A stretch of 64,000 bases of DNA from Saccharopolyspora erythraea. Lineage in GTDB: Bacteria; Actinomycetota; Actinomycetes; Mycobacteriales; Pseudonocardiaceae. Shown piece after piece: positions 8,033 through 16,558 of this stretch (position 1 is its first letter; every line of letters starts with the position of its first letter). The translations under genes were made by a program, and so were the position numbers. The notes beneath the pieces were generated by a model. The model did not search any database and had not been told where the DNA came from. It saw nothing but the letters and a program-made list of their open reading frames with translations. Location of the stretch: assembly GCF_018141105.1 (NCBI RefSeq), contig NZ_CP054839.1, positions 3,410,001-3,474,000 of the forward strand, given 5' to 3'.

Positions 8033-9259
8033 TCAGTTCTCGGTCGGTGCCGCGGCCGGTTCGATGCCCTCGCCGCGCAGCCGCTCCGCCCGCTCCTCGC
8101 ACGTGTCCTCGGCGAGCTTGCGCCACTTGAGCAGGGAGTCGTCCGGGCGGTAGAGCTTCTCCGGCGGCGCGTCGGTCACCTCGACCATCCACTTGTCCTG
8201 CGCCGAGAACTGGCCGTGGAACAGCCAGCGGACGAACCCGAGGTACTTGAGGTAGAAGGGGATCGTCCTGATGCCCCGGTCGAAGCTCGCCATCACACCG
8301 ACGTAGAGGTGGTTGTCGTTGTCGACCGGGACGTAGAACTCGTAGTGGATGAACGTCGGGTACACGATCCGCAGCACGCCGGGCATGCTGACCGACGCGA
8401 AACCGGGGAACTCCTGGGCGGCGATCACCGGGTTCACCTCGCGGTGGGTGCTGGTGTTGCCGATGTTGCCGACCTTGCTCGGCGGCTTCATCTTGTACCA
8501 GGCCTGGCTGCTCCACCTGCCCAGCCCGGGGAAATCGGCGTCCCAGTACTGCTTTTCCTGCACGCGGTAGATCCACCGTCCACGTTGGATGATCCGGGTC
8601 TCGTTCCACACCGGCATCGGTTTGAACAGCCGCCACAGGGAGGTGCGGTGCAGGTACTTGGCGTGCCCCTCGTCGTAGCCGTTCTCGCAGGCGAACCGCC
8701 AGTTCCCCTCTCTCGGCTGGATGCGGGAGCCGACCACGGCGGCGTTGCCGACGAGCTCCTCGGGCAGCTGCTCGTCGATGGGCGGGGCCTGCTCGCCGTC
8801 GCCGACGAACACCCACACCATGCCGAGCCGTTCGGCGACGTCGTAGGTCGGCTGGACCACCTTGCCGCAGATGGGGGAGTGCGGGCCGTCGGTGATGGCG
8901 GCCTTGAGCTCACCGCTTTCCAGGTCGAAGGTCCAGCCGTGGTAGGGACAGGAGATGGTGCCCGGGAACTGCTGGTTGCCCTCGCTCAGCGGGACGCCCC
9001 GGTGCGGGCAGCGGTCCTTCAGCGCGTACACCCGGCCGCCGTCGCGGATCAGCACGATCTTGCGACCGAGCAGCGTGATCTGCTTCGGCTTGCTGCCGAA
9101 GCGCGACGAATAGCCGACGGGGTACCAGTAACCCCGGAAACCCGAGGCTGCCGCCTGGTAGTGCGGCCAGCTCGACCAGTCCTGCCGTCCCGGCAGCTTG
9201 CCCAGCCGCGACGGGCGTCGGCGGGGTGTGGTGGCGCTGTCCCCGTTTCTTGCGTCCAT
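8033..9259 (-). CDS. Rieske non-heme iron oxygenase, alpha subunit
   Basis: The 408-residue protein starts at an ATG at 9259 with GGAG upstream. The Rieske [2Fe-2S] ligands are CPH at 84-86 and CPYH at 104-107. The mononuclear iron site is ENGYDEGHAKYLH, with Asp196 bridging and His199 and His204 as ligands. No small beta subunit gene is present, so it belongs with alpha-only oxygenases (VanA, KshA or carbazole-dioxygenase type), which hydroxylate or demethylate aromatic or ring compounds. It begins the minus-strand aromatic operon. Electrons most likely come from the divergent reductase and ferredoxin genes at 9521-10864. Two IclR-type boxes lie in the shared promoter region. Confidence 0.9.
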   Translation of the reverse strand: MDARNGDSATTPRRRPSRLGKLPGRQDWSSWPHYQAAASGFRGYWYPVGYSSRFGSKPKQITLLGRKIVLIRDGGRVYALKDRCPHRGVPLSEGNQQFPGTISCPYHGWTFDLESGELKAAITDGPHSPICGKVVQPTYDVAERLGMVWVFVGDGEQAPPIDEQLPEELVGNAAVVGSRIQPREGNWRFACENGYDEGHAKYLHRTSLWRLFKPMPVWNETRIIQRGRWIYRVQEKQYWDADFPGLGRWSSQAWYKMKPPSKVGNIGNTSTHREVNPVIAAQEFPGFASVSMPGVLRIVYPTFIHYEFYVPVDNDNHLYVGVMASFDRGIRTIPFYLKYLGFVRWLFHGQFSAQDKWMVEVTDAPPEKLYRPDDSLLKWRKLAEDTCEERAERLRGEGIEPAAAPTEN

Positions 9260-9363
9260 GAGAACTCCAATCGATGTTCGACGCCCACGAACGGGGCCTG
9301 CTCGGCGCGAGACCGGAACCTGCCAGGAGTCCACCACCGAGGGGGTTGGAGCCCAAGGGCGGT

Positions 9364-9418
9364 GGTCCGCTGACCGGACCGCCACCGTGCAACGGGCGGG
9401 TGGTCCGTTCACCGGTCC
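9364..9418. promoter_or_regulatory. Two IclR-type boxes between the Rieske and reductase genes
   Basis: GGTCCGCTGACCGGACC at 9364-9380 and GGTCCGTTCACCGGTCC at 9402-9418, with centres 38 bp apart. Read on the other strand they become GGTCCGGTCAGCGGACC and GGACCGGTGAACGGACC, close to the triple box next to IclR-1. They lie between the divergent Rieske and ferredoxin-reductase genes and can control both. Confidence 0.7.
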
Positions 9419-9520
9419 GCGATCTGGGGATGGCGGGCGCCGGCGCGCCTAGTGTGCGGACGCAGAGCGCCGGACGACGTCCGTCCATTTCAGACAGAGT
9501 GACTGCCGGAGGTCGGCACC

Positions 9521-10507
9521 ATGACCACATCGCCCATCACCACCGACATACTTCTGGTCGGCGCGGGCCCGACGGGCCTCTACGGTGCGTACTGCGCCGG
9601 TTTCCGCGGGCTGCGCACGCTCGTAGTCGACGGCCTGCCGCAACCCGGTGGGCAGATCTCCGCGTTGTACCCGGAGAAGGAGATCGCGGACGTGGCGGGA
9701 ATCCCGCGGATGCGGGGCCGTGACTTCGTCGCCGCGTTGCTGGAGCAGGCCGGGAGGTACGAGCCGGAGTACCTGCTCGGCAGGCAGGCGGTGTCGTTGA
9801 CCCGCGGCCCGGCGGGGCGGCCTCAGGTGACGCTGTCCGACGGGCAGGTCGTCGACGCCGGCGCGATGGTCGTCACCGCCGGGATCGGCACGTTCAACCC
9901 GCGTCCCCTGCCTGCAGGCGAGGAGTTCCTGGGACGCGGCCTGAGCTACTTCGTCGCCGACCCGGTCGCCCACGCCGGCCAGGACGTCCTGGTCGTGGGC
10001 GGTGGTGACAGCGCGGTGGACTGGGCGCTCGCGCTGCGGGCGATCGCCCGCTCGGTAACCCTGGTGCACCGCCGTTCGGCGTTCCGCGCGCACGCCGCGA
10101 ACGTCACCGCCGTGGCCGCGTCGGGCACACGGATCATCACCGATGCCGAGGTCGAGGCGCTCACCGGCGACGCGGCGGTCCGCCAGGCGCGCATCCGGGT
10201 GCGTGGCGAGGACCGGCCGCAGGTGCTCGCCGTGGACAGCGTCATCGCGGCCCTGGGCTTCGTCAGCAACCTCGGCCCGCTCGCCGACTGGGGCCTGGAC
10301 CTGCGAGGACGTTCCATCCTGGTCGACACCCGGATGCGCACCAGCCTCGACCGCGTCTACGCGGCCGGGGACGTCACCGAGTACGAGGGCAAGGTCCGCC
10401 TGATGTCGGTCGGCTTCGGGGAGGTCGCGACCGCGGTCAACAACGCCGCGGTGCGGCTCGACCCGGAGCTGTCCCTGTTTCCCGGTCACTCCACCGAGAA
10501 CTCCTGA
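9521..10507 (+). CDS. Ferredoxin--NAD(P)+ reductase, thioredoxin-reductase-like type
   Basis: The 328-residue flavoprotein has an FAD-binding GAGPTG at about residues 14-19, a second dinucleotide motif VVGGGDSAVDWAL near 160 for NAD(P)H, and a C-terminal AAGDVTEYEGK block of the FAD site. It has no CxxC redox pair, which separates it from true thioredoxin reductase and fits type-2 ferredoxin:NADP+ reductases. PQPGGQISALYPEKEI is typical of that group. The ATG at 9521 has a GGAGG-like sequence upstream. Its position opposite the Rieske oxygenase and next to a ferredoxin gene indicates that it starts the electron chain NAD(P)H to FAD to ferredoxin to oxygenase. Confidence 0.87.
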   Translation: MTTSPITTDILLVGAGPTGLYGAYCAGFRGLRTLVVDGLPQPGGQISALYPEKEIADVAGIPRMRGRDFVAALLEQAGRYEPEYLLGRQAVSLTRGPAGRPQVTLSDGQVVDAGAMVVTAGIGTFNPRPLPAGEEFLGRGLSYFVADPVAHAGQDVLVVGGGDSAVDWALALRAIARSVTLVHRRSAFRAHAANVTAVAASGTRIITDAEVEALTGDAAVRQARIRVRGEDRPQVLAVDSVIAALGFVSNLGPLADWGLDLRGRSILVDTRMRTSLDRVYAAGDVTEYEGKVRLMSVGFGEVATAVNNAAVRLDPELSLFPGHSTENS

Positions 10508-10528
10508 CCAACCACCGGAGGTAGAACC

Positions 10529-10864
10529 ATGGCCTACGTCATCGGAGCCGGCTGCGTCGACGTGACCGACCGCGCCTGCCTGGACGTCTGCCCCGTCGAC
10601 TGCATCTACGTGGGCGACCGCAAGAGCTACATCAACGCCGCCGAGTGCATCGACTGCGGCGCGTGCGAACCCGAATGCCCGGTCGACGCGATCTTCGCCG
10701 ACCGCAAGGCCCGCTCCGACGAGAGCAAGGCCGTGTTCGTCGCCGACTCGATCGCGTTCTTCGAGCAGGCGCTGCCGGGCCGGGATGCGCCCCTGGGCAA
10801 CCCGGGCGGTGCCGCAGCCGTCGGGGAGGTGGGCGTCGACACGCCGATGGTCAGCGCCTTGTGA
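10529..10864 (+). CDS. Seven-iron type ferredoxin (3Fe-4S/4Fe-4S, FdxA-like)
   Basis: The 111-residue protein shows the cysteine layout of actinobacterial seven-iron ferredoxins: Cys9, Cys17, Cys21 and Cys25 in the first half and ECIDCGACEPECPVDAIF with Cys40, 43, 46 and 50 in the second. Its GGAGG is at about 10517 and the gap to the reductase stop is 21 bases, so the two form one operon. It should pass single electrons from the reductase to the Rieske oxygenase. Most Rieske oxygenases use [2Fe-2S] ferredoxins, but 3Fe-4S types are known for some actinobacterial aromatic dioxygenases. A strong hairpin follows directly. Confidence 0.9.
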   Translation: MAYVIGAGCVDVTDRACLDVCPVDCIYVGDRKSYINAAECIDCGACEPECPVDAIFADRKARSDESKAVFVADSIAFFEQALPGRDAPLGNPGGAAAVGEVGVDTPMVSAL

Positions 10865-10865
10865 G

Positions 10866-10904
10866 TGCGAGGAGGGCGCCGGGCCACCCGGCGCCCTCCT
10901 CGCA
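10866..10904. terminator. Bidirectional hairpin terminator
   Basis: A perfect 18-bp stem (10866-10883 with 10887-10904) with a CCA loop lies between the convergent ferredoxin and enoyl-CoA hydratase genes. No U-run is present, as is common in actinomycetes. Confidence 0.8.
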
Positions 10905-10917
10905 CGTCCCGAGCCGG

Positions 10918-11703
10918 TCAGCGGCCGGTGAATTCGGGTGGCCTCTTGTCCAGGAACGCCTGCAGCCCTTCGGCCGCGTCATCGGTCCGGATGAGCTCGT
11001 GCACACCTTTCTCCTCGTGGGCGAGGGCCTGTTCGACCGGCAGACCGAAGCCCTCGTCGACGACGCGCTTGAGCAGCCCGATCGCCGCGGTCGGCTTGGC
11101 CGCCAGCCGCCGTGCCTCCTCCGCCACGACGCCGTCGAACTCGTCGGAATCCACGACCAGGTCGACCAGTCCGAGCTCGAGCGCGCGCTGCGGCGTGAGA
11201 CGGCTGCCCTCGATCATCAGCCGTTTGGCCAGGTGCGGGCCGACCAGCCGGGGAAGGCGCTGGCTGCCGCCGGCTCCCGGGAACAGGCCGAGCGCGATCT
11301 CCGGGAACCCGAAGCTCGCGGTAGCCGACAGGATGCGCAGGTCGCAGGCGAGCGAGAGCTCCGCCCCGCCGCCGAGGGCATGGCCGTTCATCGCCGCGAC
11401 AACGGGTTTGGGGGCCAGCTCCAGAATTCGTTGCACGTCGATCCAGCGCCGCATCTCGGCGTGGTTGGCCGCCGAGAGGTCGCGCATCACCGCGATGTCG
11501 GCGCCTGCGATGAAGAACCTGCCCGTGCCCGTGATGACGAGGCACCGGACCTCGGGGTCGGACACCAGTGGCGGCAGCACCGCGAGGAACTCGGCGATCA
11601 CCGCCGGGTCGACGGCGTTGGCCGGTGGACGGTCGATCCGGACGGTGGCCACGCCACCTTCCCGGGTGACCTCCAGGACCGGGGCTGAGAGTCGATCACT
11701 CAC
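10918..11703 (-). CDS. Enoyl-CoA hydratase/isomerase (crotonase family)
   Basis: About 261 residues. The oxyanion and first Glu motif is GHALGGGAELSLACD and the second is ASFGFPEIALGLFPGAGG, so both catalytic Glu of a classical hydratase are present. I prefer the GTG at 11703 because the GAGGAG sits 5 bases upstream of it; the GTG at 11709 would overlap the ribosome binding site. It hydrates 2-enoyl-CoA to 3-hydroxyacyl-CoA. It follows the double CoA-transferase gene by 13 bases, so CoA activation and hydration of an acid side chain are probably coupled. Confidence 0.87.
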   Translation of the reverse strand: MSDRLSAPVLEVTREGGVATVRIDRPPANAVDPAVIAEFLAVLPPLVSDPEVRCLVITGTGRFFIAGADIAVMRDLSAANHAEMRRWIDVQRILELAPKPVVAAMNGHALGGGAELSLACDLRILSATASFGFPEIALGLFPGAGGSQRLPRLVGPHLAKRLMIEGSRLTPQRALELGLVDLVVDSDEFDGVVAEEARRLAAKPTAAIGLLKRVVDEGFGLPVEQALAHEEKGVHELIRTDDAAEGLQAFLDKRPPEFTGR

Positions 11704-11716
11704 GCGCACTCCTCGT

Positions 11717-14047
11717 TCACTCGGTGACCCCGGCGGCGTCGAGAGCCGCCAGCTGCTCGTCTCCCAGGCCCAGCAGCTCGCCCAGGATCGCGGCCGTGTC
11801 CTGGCCCAGCAGCGGTGCCGGGGACGTGAGCGCTCCGGGTGTCGCCGACAGCCGCGCGACGATGCCTTCGTGGCGGACCGCGCCGGCGATCGGATGCTCG
11901 AGCGTCTGGTAGAAACCGCGGGCTCTTAGCTGCTCGTCGGCTTCGACCAGATCTCGGCCGGTGGCAACCACCGCTGCCGGTACTCCCAGCTCTTGGAGTC
12001 GCGTGGCCAACTCCTCGGCTCGCCGGCGTCGGGTCCACGCGGCCAGCGCGGCGTCGATCTCGTCCTCGGCGGCACGGCGGTGTTCGAGGTCGCCGTCGCC
12101 CGGGAGCTGTGCCAGGTCCCGCAGTGCGCGCCACTGCGCGTCATCGCGCACTGAGATCGCGACCCAGCGATCCTCGCCGGCGGCGGGGTAGACGCCGTGC
12201 GGTACGGCGAGTGGGGAGCGGTTCGGGTGCTCGGTGGTGCGTGTGGCGGGCGGCGATTGCGCGAGCGTCGGCTCGACGACGGCCGGTCCCATGGTCGAGG
12301 CCATCGCCTCCAGCTGCGACAGGTCGATGTGCCCGCCCTGCTGCCGGGTGAGCAGCTCCAGGGTCGCCACCACCGCCGCGTTGGCCGCGACCATGTCGCC
12401 GAGGCCGAAGACCAGGCCCTGCGGTGGCTCACCGGGGTCGCGCGTCTCGCTCGACAAGCCCGACATCGCGGCGAGTGTGTCGGCGAAGGTCACCGCGTGA
12501 CGCCACGGCCCGGTGTGACCCACCCCGGACATCGACACCAGGATCACGCCCGGGTTGGTCCGCCGCAGCGAGTCGTAGTCCACGCCCCACTTCGCCAGCA
12601 CCCCTGGGCTGAAGTTCTCCACGACGATGTCGCAGCGCGCCGCCAGGTCGCGCAGCAGCCGCTGCCCGTCCGGGGTGCGCAGGTTGAGCGCGACGCTTCG
12701 CTTGTTGCGGTTGAAGTTCAGGAAGTACCCGCTGTCGTCCGGTCCGGTGCCCGGCCGCAACCGCATCGACGGCGAGAACCGGGTCGGATCGTGCCGGTGC
12801 CTCGACTCGACCTTGATGACCTCGGCGCCGTGCTCGGCGAGCAGTTTGGTGGCGTACGGACCGGCGAGGACCCAGGTGAGGTCCAGAACGCGGAGCCCGT
12901 CGAGCGCGCGGGAAGAGGTGGCCGGACCCGGCCGGTCTTGCCGACCGCGCGGGCCCGGCGTGGCCCACGCCGAGGACGCCGGGACTTCCCGCAGGGTGCC
13001 GAGTGCGACCGGGCGCGGAAGACCTGGTGCGTCCCAAGGGAATCCGGCGTTCTCGACGTGTTCCCCGGCCCCGGTCACCGTGGCGAAGAACCGCCGGTCC
13101 CGCAGTTGCGCGTTGTCGGCCAGCCGGGCGGGCGGAGCCACTTCCGCCCAGGGCAGCGCCCGTGCCCGGCCCTGTTCGGCGATCTCGCGGGCGGTTCGCT
13201 TGGCGACGAACCGGGCTACCAACTCGTCCACGTGCGGACGGCCTTCCCAGCGCAGCACCGGGTCGCTCCAGCGTTCTTCGAGGAGGTCGCCGGCTTCGCC
13301 TTCCTCCGCGAGCCAGGCCAGCAGGTCGGTCCACATGCGCTCGCTGCCCGAGTAGCCACCCGCCACGTAGCCGTCGGACGCGGCGAAGATCCGGTGCGCG
13401 ACGTGCTCGTAGACCCCGCCGTTGCGCACCGGGTAGCGGCCGGCGTGGATCCAGGCGATCGCCGCGGTCTCCAGCGTCGCGGCGACGGCCTCCTGCGCCG
13501 ACACGTCCACCAGCTGCCCCGTCCCCGTTCGGTCGCGGGCGAGCACGCCCAGTTGCGCGGCGATCGCGGCGTGCGCTCCGGCGAGCTGCACGGCCTGCTC
13601 GCGGGGCGGTGGTTTGGGCTGCCCGCTCGCGTGGCCGCCCAGCCAGGTCATTCCGCCGGCGGAGGCCAGCACCAGGTCGTCGCCCAGCCAGTCGCGGCGC
13701 GGTCCGGTCAGCCCGAACGGCGTGACGACGACGTGGACCGCGTGCGGCCAGCGGGACGTGCCGTCCTCGCGCACACCGCGCAGCTGCGCCTGCGGACCGC
13801 TCTCCAGCACGACGTCCGCCGCCTCGGCGAGCGAGTCGAGCGCACCCGCGGCCGACGGGTCGTCCGGAAGCCTCGCCCACCGCTTCCCGGCGTGCCAGTG
13901 GACACGAGCCGCGGGGTCCAGCGCCTCGTCCGGATCGACGCGCACGACATCGGCGCCGAGCCCGACCAGCAGCCGCGCTCCCTGGAAGGCCAGCTCGTCG
14001 GTGAGGTCGAGGACGCGCAAAGGGGCGTCCGGGGACGGAGAAGCCAC
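11717..14047 (-). CDS. Fused double CaiB/BaiF (class III) CoA-transferase
   Basis: Two CaiB-type halves are joined in one 776-residue chain. The first (about residues 1-370) begins LRVLDLTDELAFQGARLLVGLGADVVRV; the second (about 385-776) begins LRVLDLTWVLAGPYATKLLAEHGAEVIKV. The second half keeps the Asp that forms the acyl-aspartate (FGLGDMVAANAA); in the first half the matching place reads AVQLAGAHAA, with Val where Asp is expected. So only the C-terminal half is likely catalytic. The best start is the GTG at 14047, with GGGAG 5 bases upstream; a TTG at 14059 overlaps that signal. Class III transferases move CoA between carboxylic acids without ATP. A single box precedes the gene. Confidence 0.85.
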   Translation of the reverse strand: MASPSPDAPLRVLDLTDELAFQGARLLVGLGADVVRVDPDEALDPAARVHWHAGKRWARLPDDPSAAGALDSLAEAADVVLESGPQAQLRGVREDGTSRWPHAVHVVVTPFGLTGPRRDWLGDDLVLASAGGMTWLGGHASGQPKPPPREQAVQLAGAHAAIAAQLGVLARDRTGTGQLVDVSAQEAVAATLETAAIAWIHAGRYPVRNGGVYEHVAHRIFAASDGYVAGGYSGSERMWTDLLAWLAEEGEAGDLLEERWSDPVLRWEGRPHVDELVARFVAKRTAREIAEQGRARALPWAEVAPPARLADNAQLRDRRFFATVTGAGEHVENAGFPWDAPGLPRPVALGTLREVPASSAWATPGPRGRQDRPGPATSSRALDGLRVLDLTWVLAGPYATKLLAEHGAEVIKVESRHRHDPTRFSPSMRLRPGTGPDDSGYFLNFNRNKRSVALNLRTPDGQRLLRDLAARCDIVVENFSPGVLAKWGVDYDSLRRTNPGVILVSMSGVGHTGPWRHAVTFADTLAAMSGLSSETRDPGEPPQGLVFGLGDMVAANAAVVATLELLTRQQGGHIDLSQLEAMASTMGPAVVEPTLAQSPPATRTTEHPNRSPLAVPHGVYPAAGEDRWVAISVRDDAQWRALRDLAQLPGDGDLEHRRAAEDEIDAALAAWTRRRRAEELATRLQELGVPAAVVATGRDLVEADEQLRARGFYQTLEHPIAGAVRHEGIVARLSATPGALTSPAPLLGQDTAAILGELLGLGDEQLAALDAAGVTE

Positions 14048-14121
14048 GTGTTCTCCCAATCGACGACAGGTGGGTGGGGGCCCTCACGTTAGGCCGGGGT
14101 GGACGCGCTTCCGAGATCTCC

Positions 14122-14138
14122 GGTCTGCCCAGCGGACC
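14122..14138. promoter_or_regulatory. IclR-type box GGTCTGCCCAGCGGACC
   Basis: It matches the box consensus in all but two places and lies about 75 bases upstream of the double CoA-transferase start. Confidence 0.55.
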
Positions 14139-14168
14139 ACCGACGACCGCGGAGAGGCCGGTACGGCG

Positions 14169-15626
14169 TCAGGACGTGGCGGCTTCGGCGTCCCACGTCG
14201 ACCGGTCGACACCACGCGCGACGAGCGCCGACTTGACCACCTTGCCGTTGGGGTTGCGGGGCAGCTCCGGCGCTATCCGCACGTAACGCGGCACCGCGTG
14301 CCGGGGTAGCCGTGCCCGGCACCAGTCGCGCACGGCCGGGCCGTCGACTCCGGTGCCGGGCGCGACGAGGACCACGAGCAGCTCTTCCTCCGTCAGCTCG
14401 GACACCACGCCCAGCGCCGCCGCGTCGACCACGCCGGGCATGGTGAGCAGGACCTGCTCGACGTCCCATGCCGCGATGTTCTCCCCGCGCCTGCGCACCA
14501 CGTCGGCCCGTCTGCCCGCGAAGGTCAGGTAGCCGTGCTCGTCGAGGAGTCCGCGGTCTCCGGTTCGGAACCAGCCGTCCCGCAGGACCGCCGCGGTTGC
14601 CGACGGATCACCCGCGTAGCCGCCGAACATCATGTGCGGCAAGCGTGGGCGCGCCGCGATCTGGCCGACCTCGCCCGGTGCAAGGGTGCGGCCTTCCTCG
14701 TCGACGATGGCGACCTCGTACTCCGGTACGGCACGTCCGGCAGTACCGGGGCGCCAGGATTCCGGGGTGTTGGCGGCGACGTCGCCGAGTTCGGTGCAGG
14801 CGTAGGCCTCCAGCGCGCGCACGCCGAACCGGTCGTGGAACCGGCGCGCGAGCTCCACCGGCGCCGGAGCGCCGTAGGCCAGCCGCACGGCGTGGTCGTC
14901 GTCCGCGGGTGCGGGCGGCCGGCGATCGAGGATCGCCAGCATCGCGCCCATGAAGTTGAACGCCGAAACCCGCTCGGCGCGGCAGACTTCCCAGAAGCGG
15001 GAGGCCGAGAACCGCGTGTGCGCCACCAACCGCGCGCCGGACAGCAAGGCGGGCAGCAGCGCGGCGTGGCGAACGTTGATGTGGTTCCACGGGAACACGT
15101 TGAACAACACGTCGCCTGGCCCGTAACGCATGGTCGCGCGGACCCGGCTCGCGTGGCGGACCGCCGCGAAGTGGGGGAGGACGGCGGCTTTCGGCCTGCC
15201 GGTCGTGCCCGAGGTGGAAAGGACGGCCAGCGGGTCACCGGGACGTGGCCGCCGGTCACCGCCACCCGGCGCGCTCGGCAGCTCGTCGAGGAAGGGCACC
15301 CCTGCTGGTCCGGGCAGCTCCGAGTCCTGGACCAGCACGACGCGCGGTACTGCGACGAACAGTTCCGCCAGCGCCTCGTTCGCCGCGAGCGCGGCCGTAC
15401 CGACGACGAGCACGTCTGCGTGCGTAGCCCGCAGCACCGCCTCGGCGGCCGGCGCGCTCACGTCGAGCGCGAGCGGTACCTCCACTGCCCCGCACCGGGC
15501 GAGGCCGAAGATCAGGTCCACGGCCGCGCGCCCAGGGCGCACGCAGGTGGCGATCGGGGTTCCCGGGGACGCGATCCGCGCGATCCGCGCCGCGACCCTC
15601 CGCGCACCGGCGTGGACCTCTCCCAC
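14169..15626 (-). CDS. AMP-dependent acyl-CoA ligase, N-terminus unclear
   Basis: The GTG at 15626 gives 485 residues. The phosphate loop is LSTSGTTGRPKAAV, the adenine region AYACTELGD, the hinge DGWFRTGDRGLLDEHGYL, and the lysine near the end is in NPNGKVVKS; all fit class I adenylate-forming ligases. The same frame continues about 40 codons further upstream with typical ligase N-terminal sequence (TLIDVLDRRAQATPDAEL), but I find no ATG, GTG or TTG there. Real initiation may be at CTG (15731 or 15749), or a frame error or mutation lies near 15750. The enzyme activates a carboxylic acid with ATP and CoA. A box lies upstream at 15821. Confidence 0.83.
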   Translation of the reverse strand: MGEVHAGARRVAARIARIASPGTPIATCVRPGRAAVDLIFGLARCGAVEVPLALDVSAPAAEAVLRATHADVLVVGTAALAANEALAELFVAVPRVVLVQDSELPGPAGVPFLDELPSAPGGGDRRPRPGDPLAVLSTSGTTGRPKAAVLPHFAAVRHASRVRATMRYGPGDVLFNVFPWNHINVRHAALLPALLSGARLVAHTRFSASRFWEVCRAERVSAFNFMGAMLAILDRRPPAPADDDHAVRLAYGAPAPVELARRFHDRFGVRALEAYACTELGDVAANTPESWRPGTAGRAVPEYEVAIVDEEGRTLAPGEVGQIAARPRLPHMMFGGYAGDPSATAAVLRDGWFRTGDRGLLDEHGYLTFAGRRADVVRRRGENIAAWDVEQVLLTMPGVVDAAALGVVSELTEEELLVVLVAPGTGVDGPAVRDWCRARLPRHAVPRYVRIAPELPRNPNGKVVKSALVARGVDRSTWDAEAATS

Positions 15627-15820
15627 CCGCAGCCGGGAGCCGTCCTCGAAACGTACGAGTTCGGCGTCCGGGGTGGCCTGGGCTCGGCGATCCAGGACGT
15701 CGATGAGCGTTTCCGCCGTGTCTGCGGGCAGAACGTCGTGCTCGTTCAGAGCTGCCCTCCACCGGTCCGCGGATGGTCTGCTCCACCTTCGCTTCGGGGC
15801 CGGGCCCTGACCACGGGGGC

Positions 15821-15837
15821 GTTTCGCTCAGCGGACT
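15821..15837. promoter_or_regulatory. IclR-type box between the acyl-CoA ligase and TetR genes
   Basis: GTTTCGCTCAGCGGACT matches GGTTCG-CTCA-GCGGACC with two changes. It lies in the divergent region and can serve either direction. Confidence 0.5.
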
Positions 15838-15940
15838 CGTGCCTGAGTTGGCATGCCCGTTCCCGGCGCCTCGGACTAAGCTCCCCGAGATGATCGAGGA
15901 CCGTCGGCCCTCCAGCCCCGAGCCGGTAGGAGGCGAACGG

Positions 15941-16558
15941 GTGAGCGCGACGGCGCCGACCGCGTCTCAACCGACCGGCGCGGCGAAGTCCACCCGCGAA
16001 CGGCTGCTCGACGCCGCCATCGACATCGCCGCGCGGCACGGCACGCACATGGTGACCTACCGCTCGGTCGCTGCCGAGGCGTCGGTCACCCACGGGCTGG
16101 TCCGGCACTACTTCGGCACCCGCGAAGCCATGCTGGCCGAGGCGATGCGCGTCGCGGCGAGCAGGAGCGCCGACGACCTCATGCGCTCCGCCCTGCATTC
16201 CGCCGACTTCGCCCGCGGCATGATCGAGACCCTGCGGGAGAACCGGCCCCGGCATGTCCTGCGGTTCGACGTGAAGCTCAACGCGATCCGCGGTCTCGGG
16301 GACCGGCGCGCGGCCGTGGACGGCTACGAGCGGTCCATCTCCGAGATCGCAGGCACGCTCCGGGATCTCGGCATCGCCGACCCCCACGGGCACTGGGCCG
16401 CGCTCGTGGAGTCGGCCCTGGACGGTCTCATCCTGCAGCACCTGCTCTACGACTCGCCGCAGCGCACCGAGGGAGTCCTTCGCCGGGTCCGGGAACTGCT
16501 CGACTTGCTGGCGAGCCGTCAGCACCGCGCAGATGCGGTCGGACATCCGCGGCCGTGA
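15941..16558 (+). CDS. TetR-family regulator (TetR-1)
   Basis: Start chosen at the GTG at 15941 because AGGAGG (15928-15933) is 7 bases upstream; this gives 205 residues. The helix-turn-helix is in RERLLDAAIDIAARHGTHMVTYRSVAAEASVTHGLVRHYFGTREAML at about residues 17-62. The rest is an all-helical ligand domain of the usual length. It diverges from the acyl-CoA ligase gene and probably controls it or the CoA-transferase operon. Its last 131 bases overlap the 3' end of the convergent IclR-2 gene, which is unusually long for tail-to-tail genes. Confidence 0.83.
   Translation: MSATAPTASQPTGAAKSTRERLLDAAIDIAARHGTHMVTYRSVAAEASVTHGLVRHYFGTREAMLAEAMRVAASRSADDLMRSALHSADFARGMIETLRENRPRHVLRFDVKLNAIRGLGDRRAAVDGYERSISEIAGTLRDLGIADPHGHWAALVESALDGLILQHLLYDSPQRTEGVLRRVRELLDLLASRQHRADAVGHPRP

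Noticed and set aside
12197-14092. Long plus-strand open frame of over 600 codons opposite the double CoA-transferase
   Set aside because: Antisense shadow caused by high GC; composition is Arg, Gly, Ala and Pro rich without any recognisable domain, while the minus strand encodes a clear CoA-transferase.
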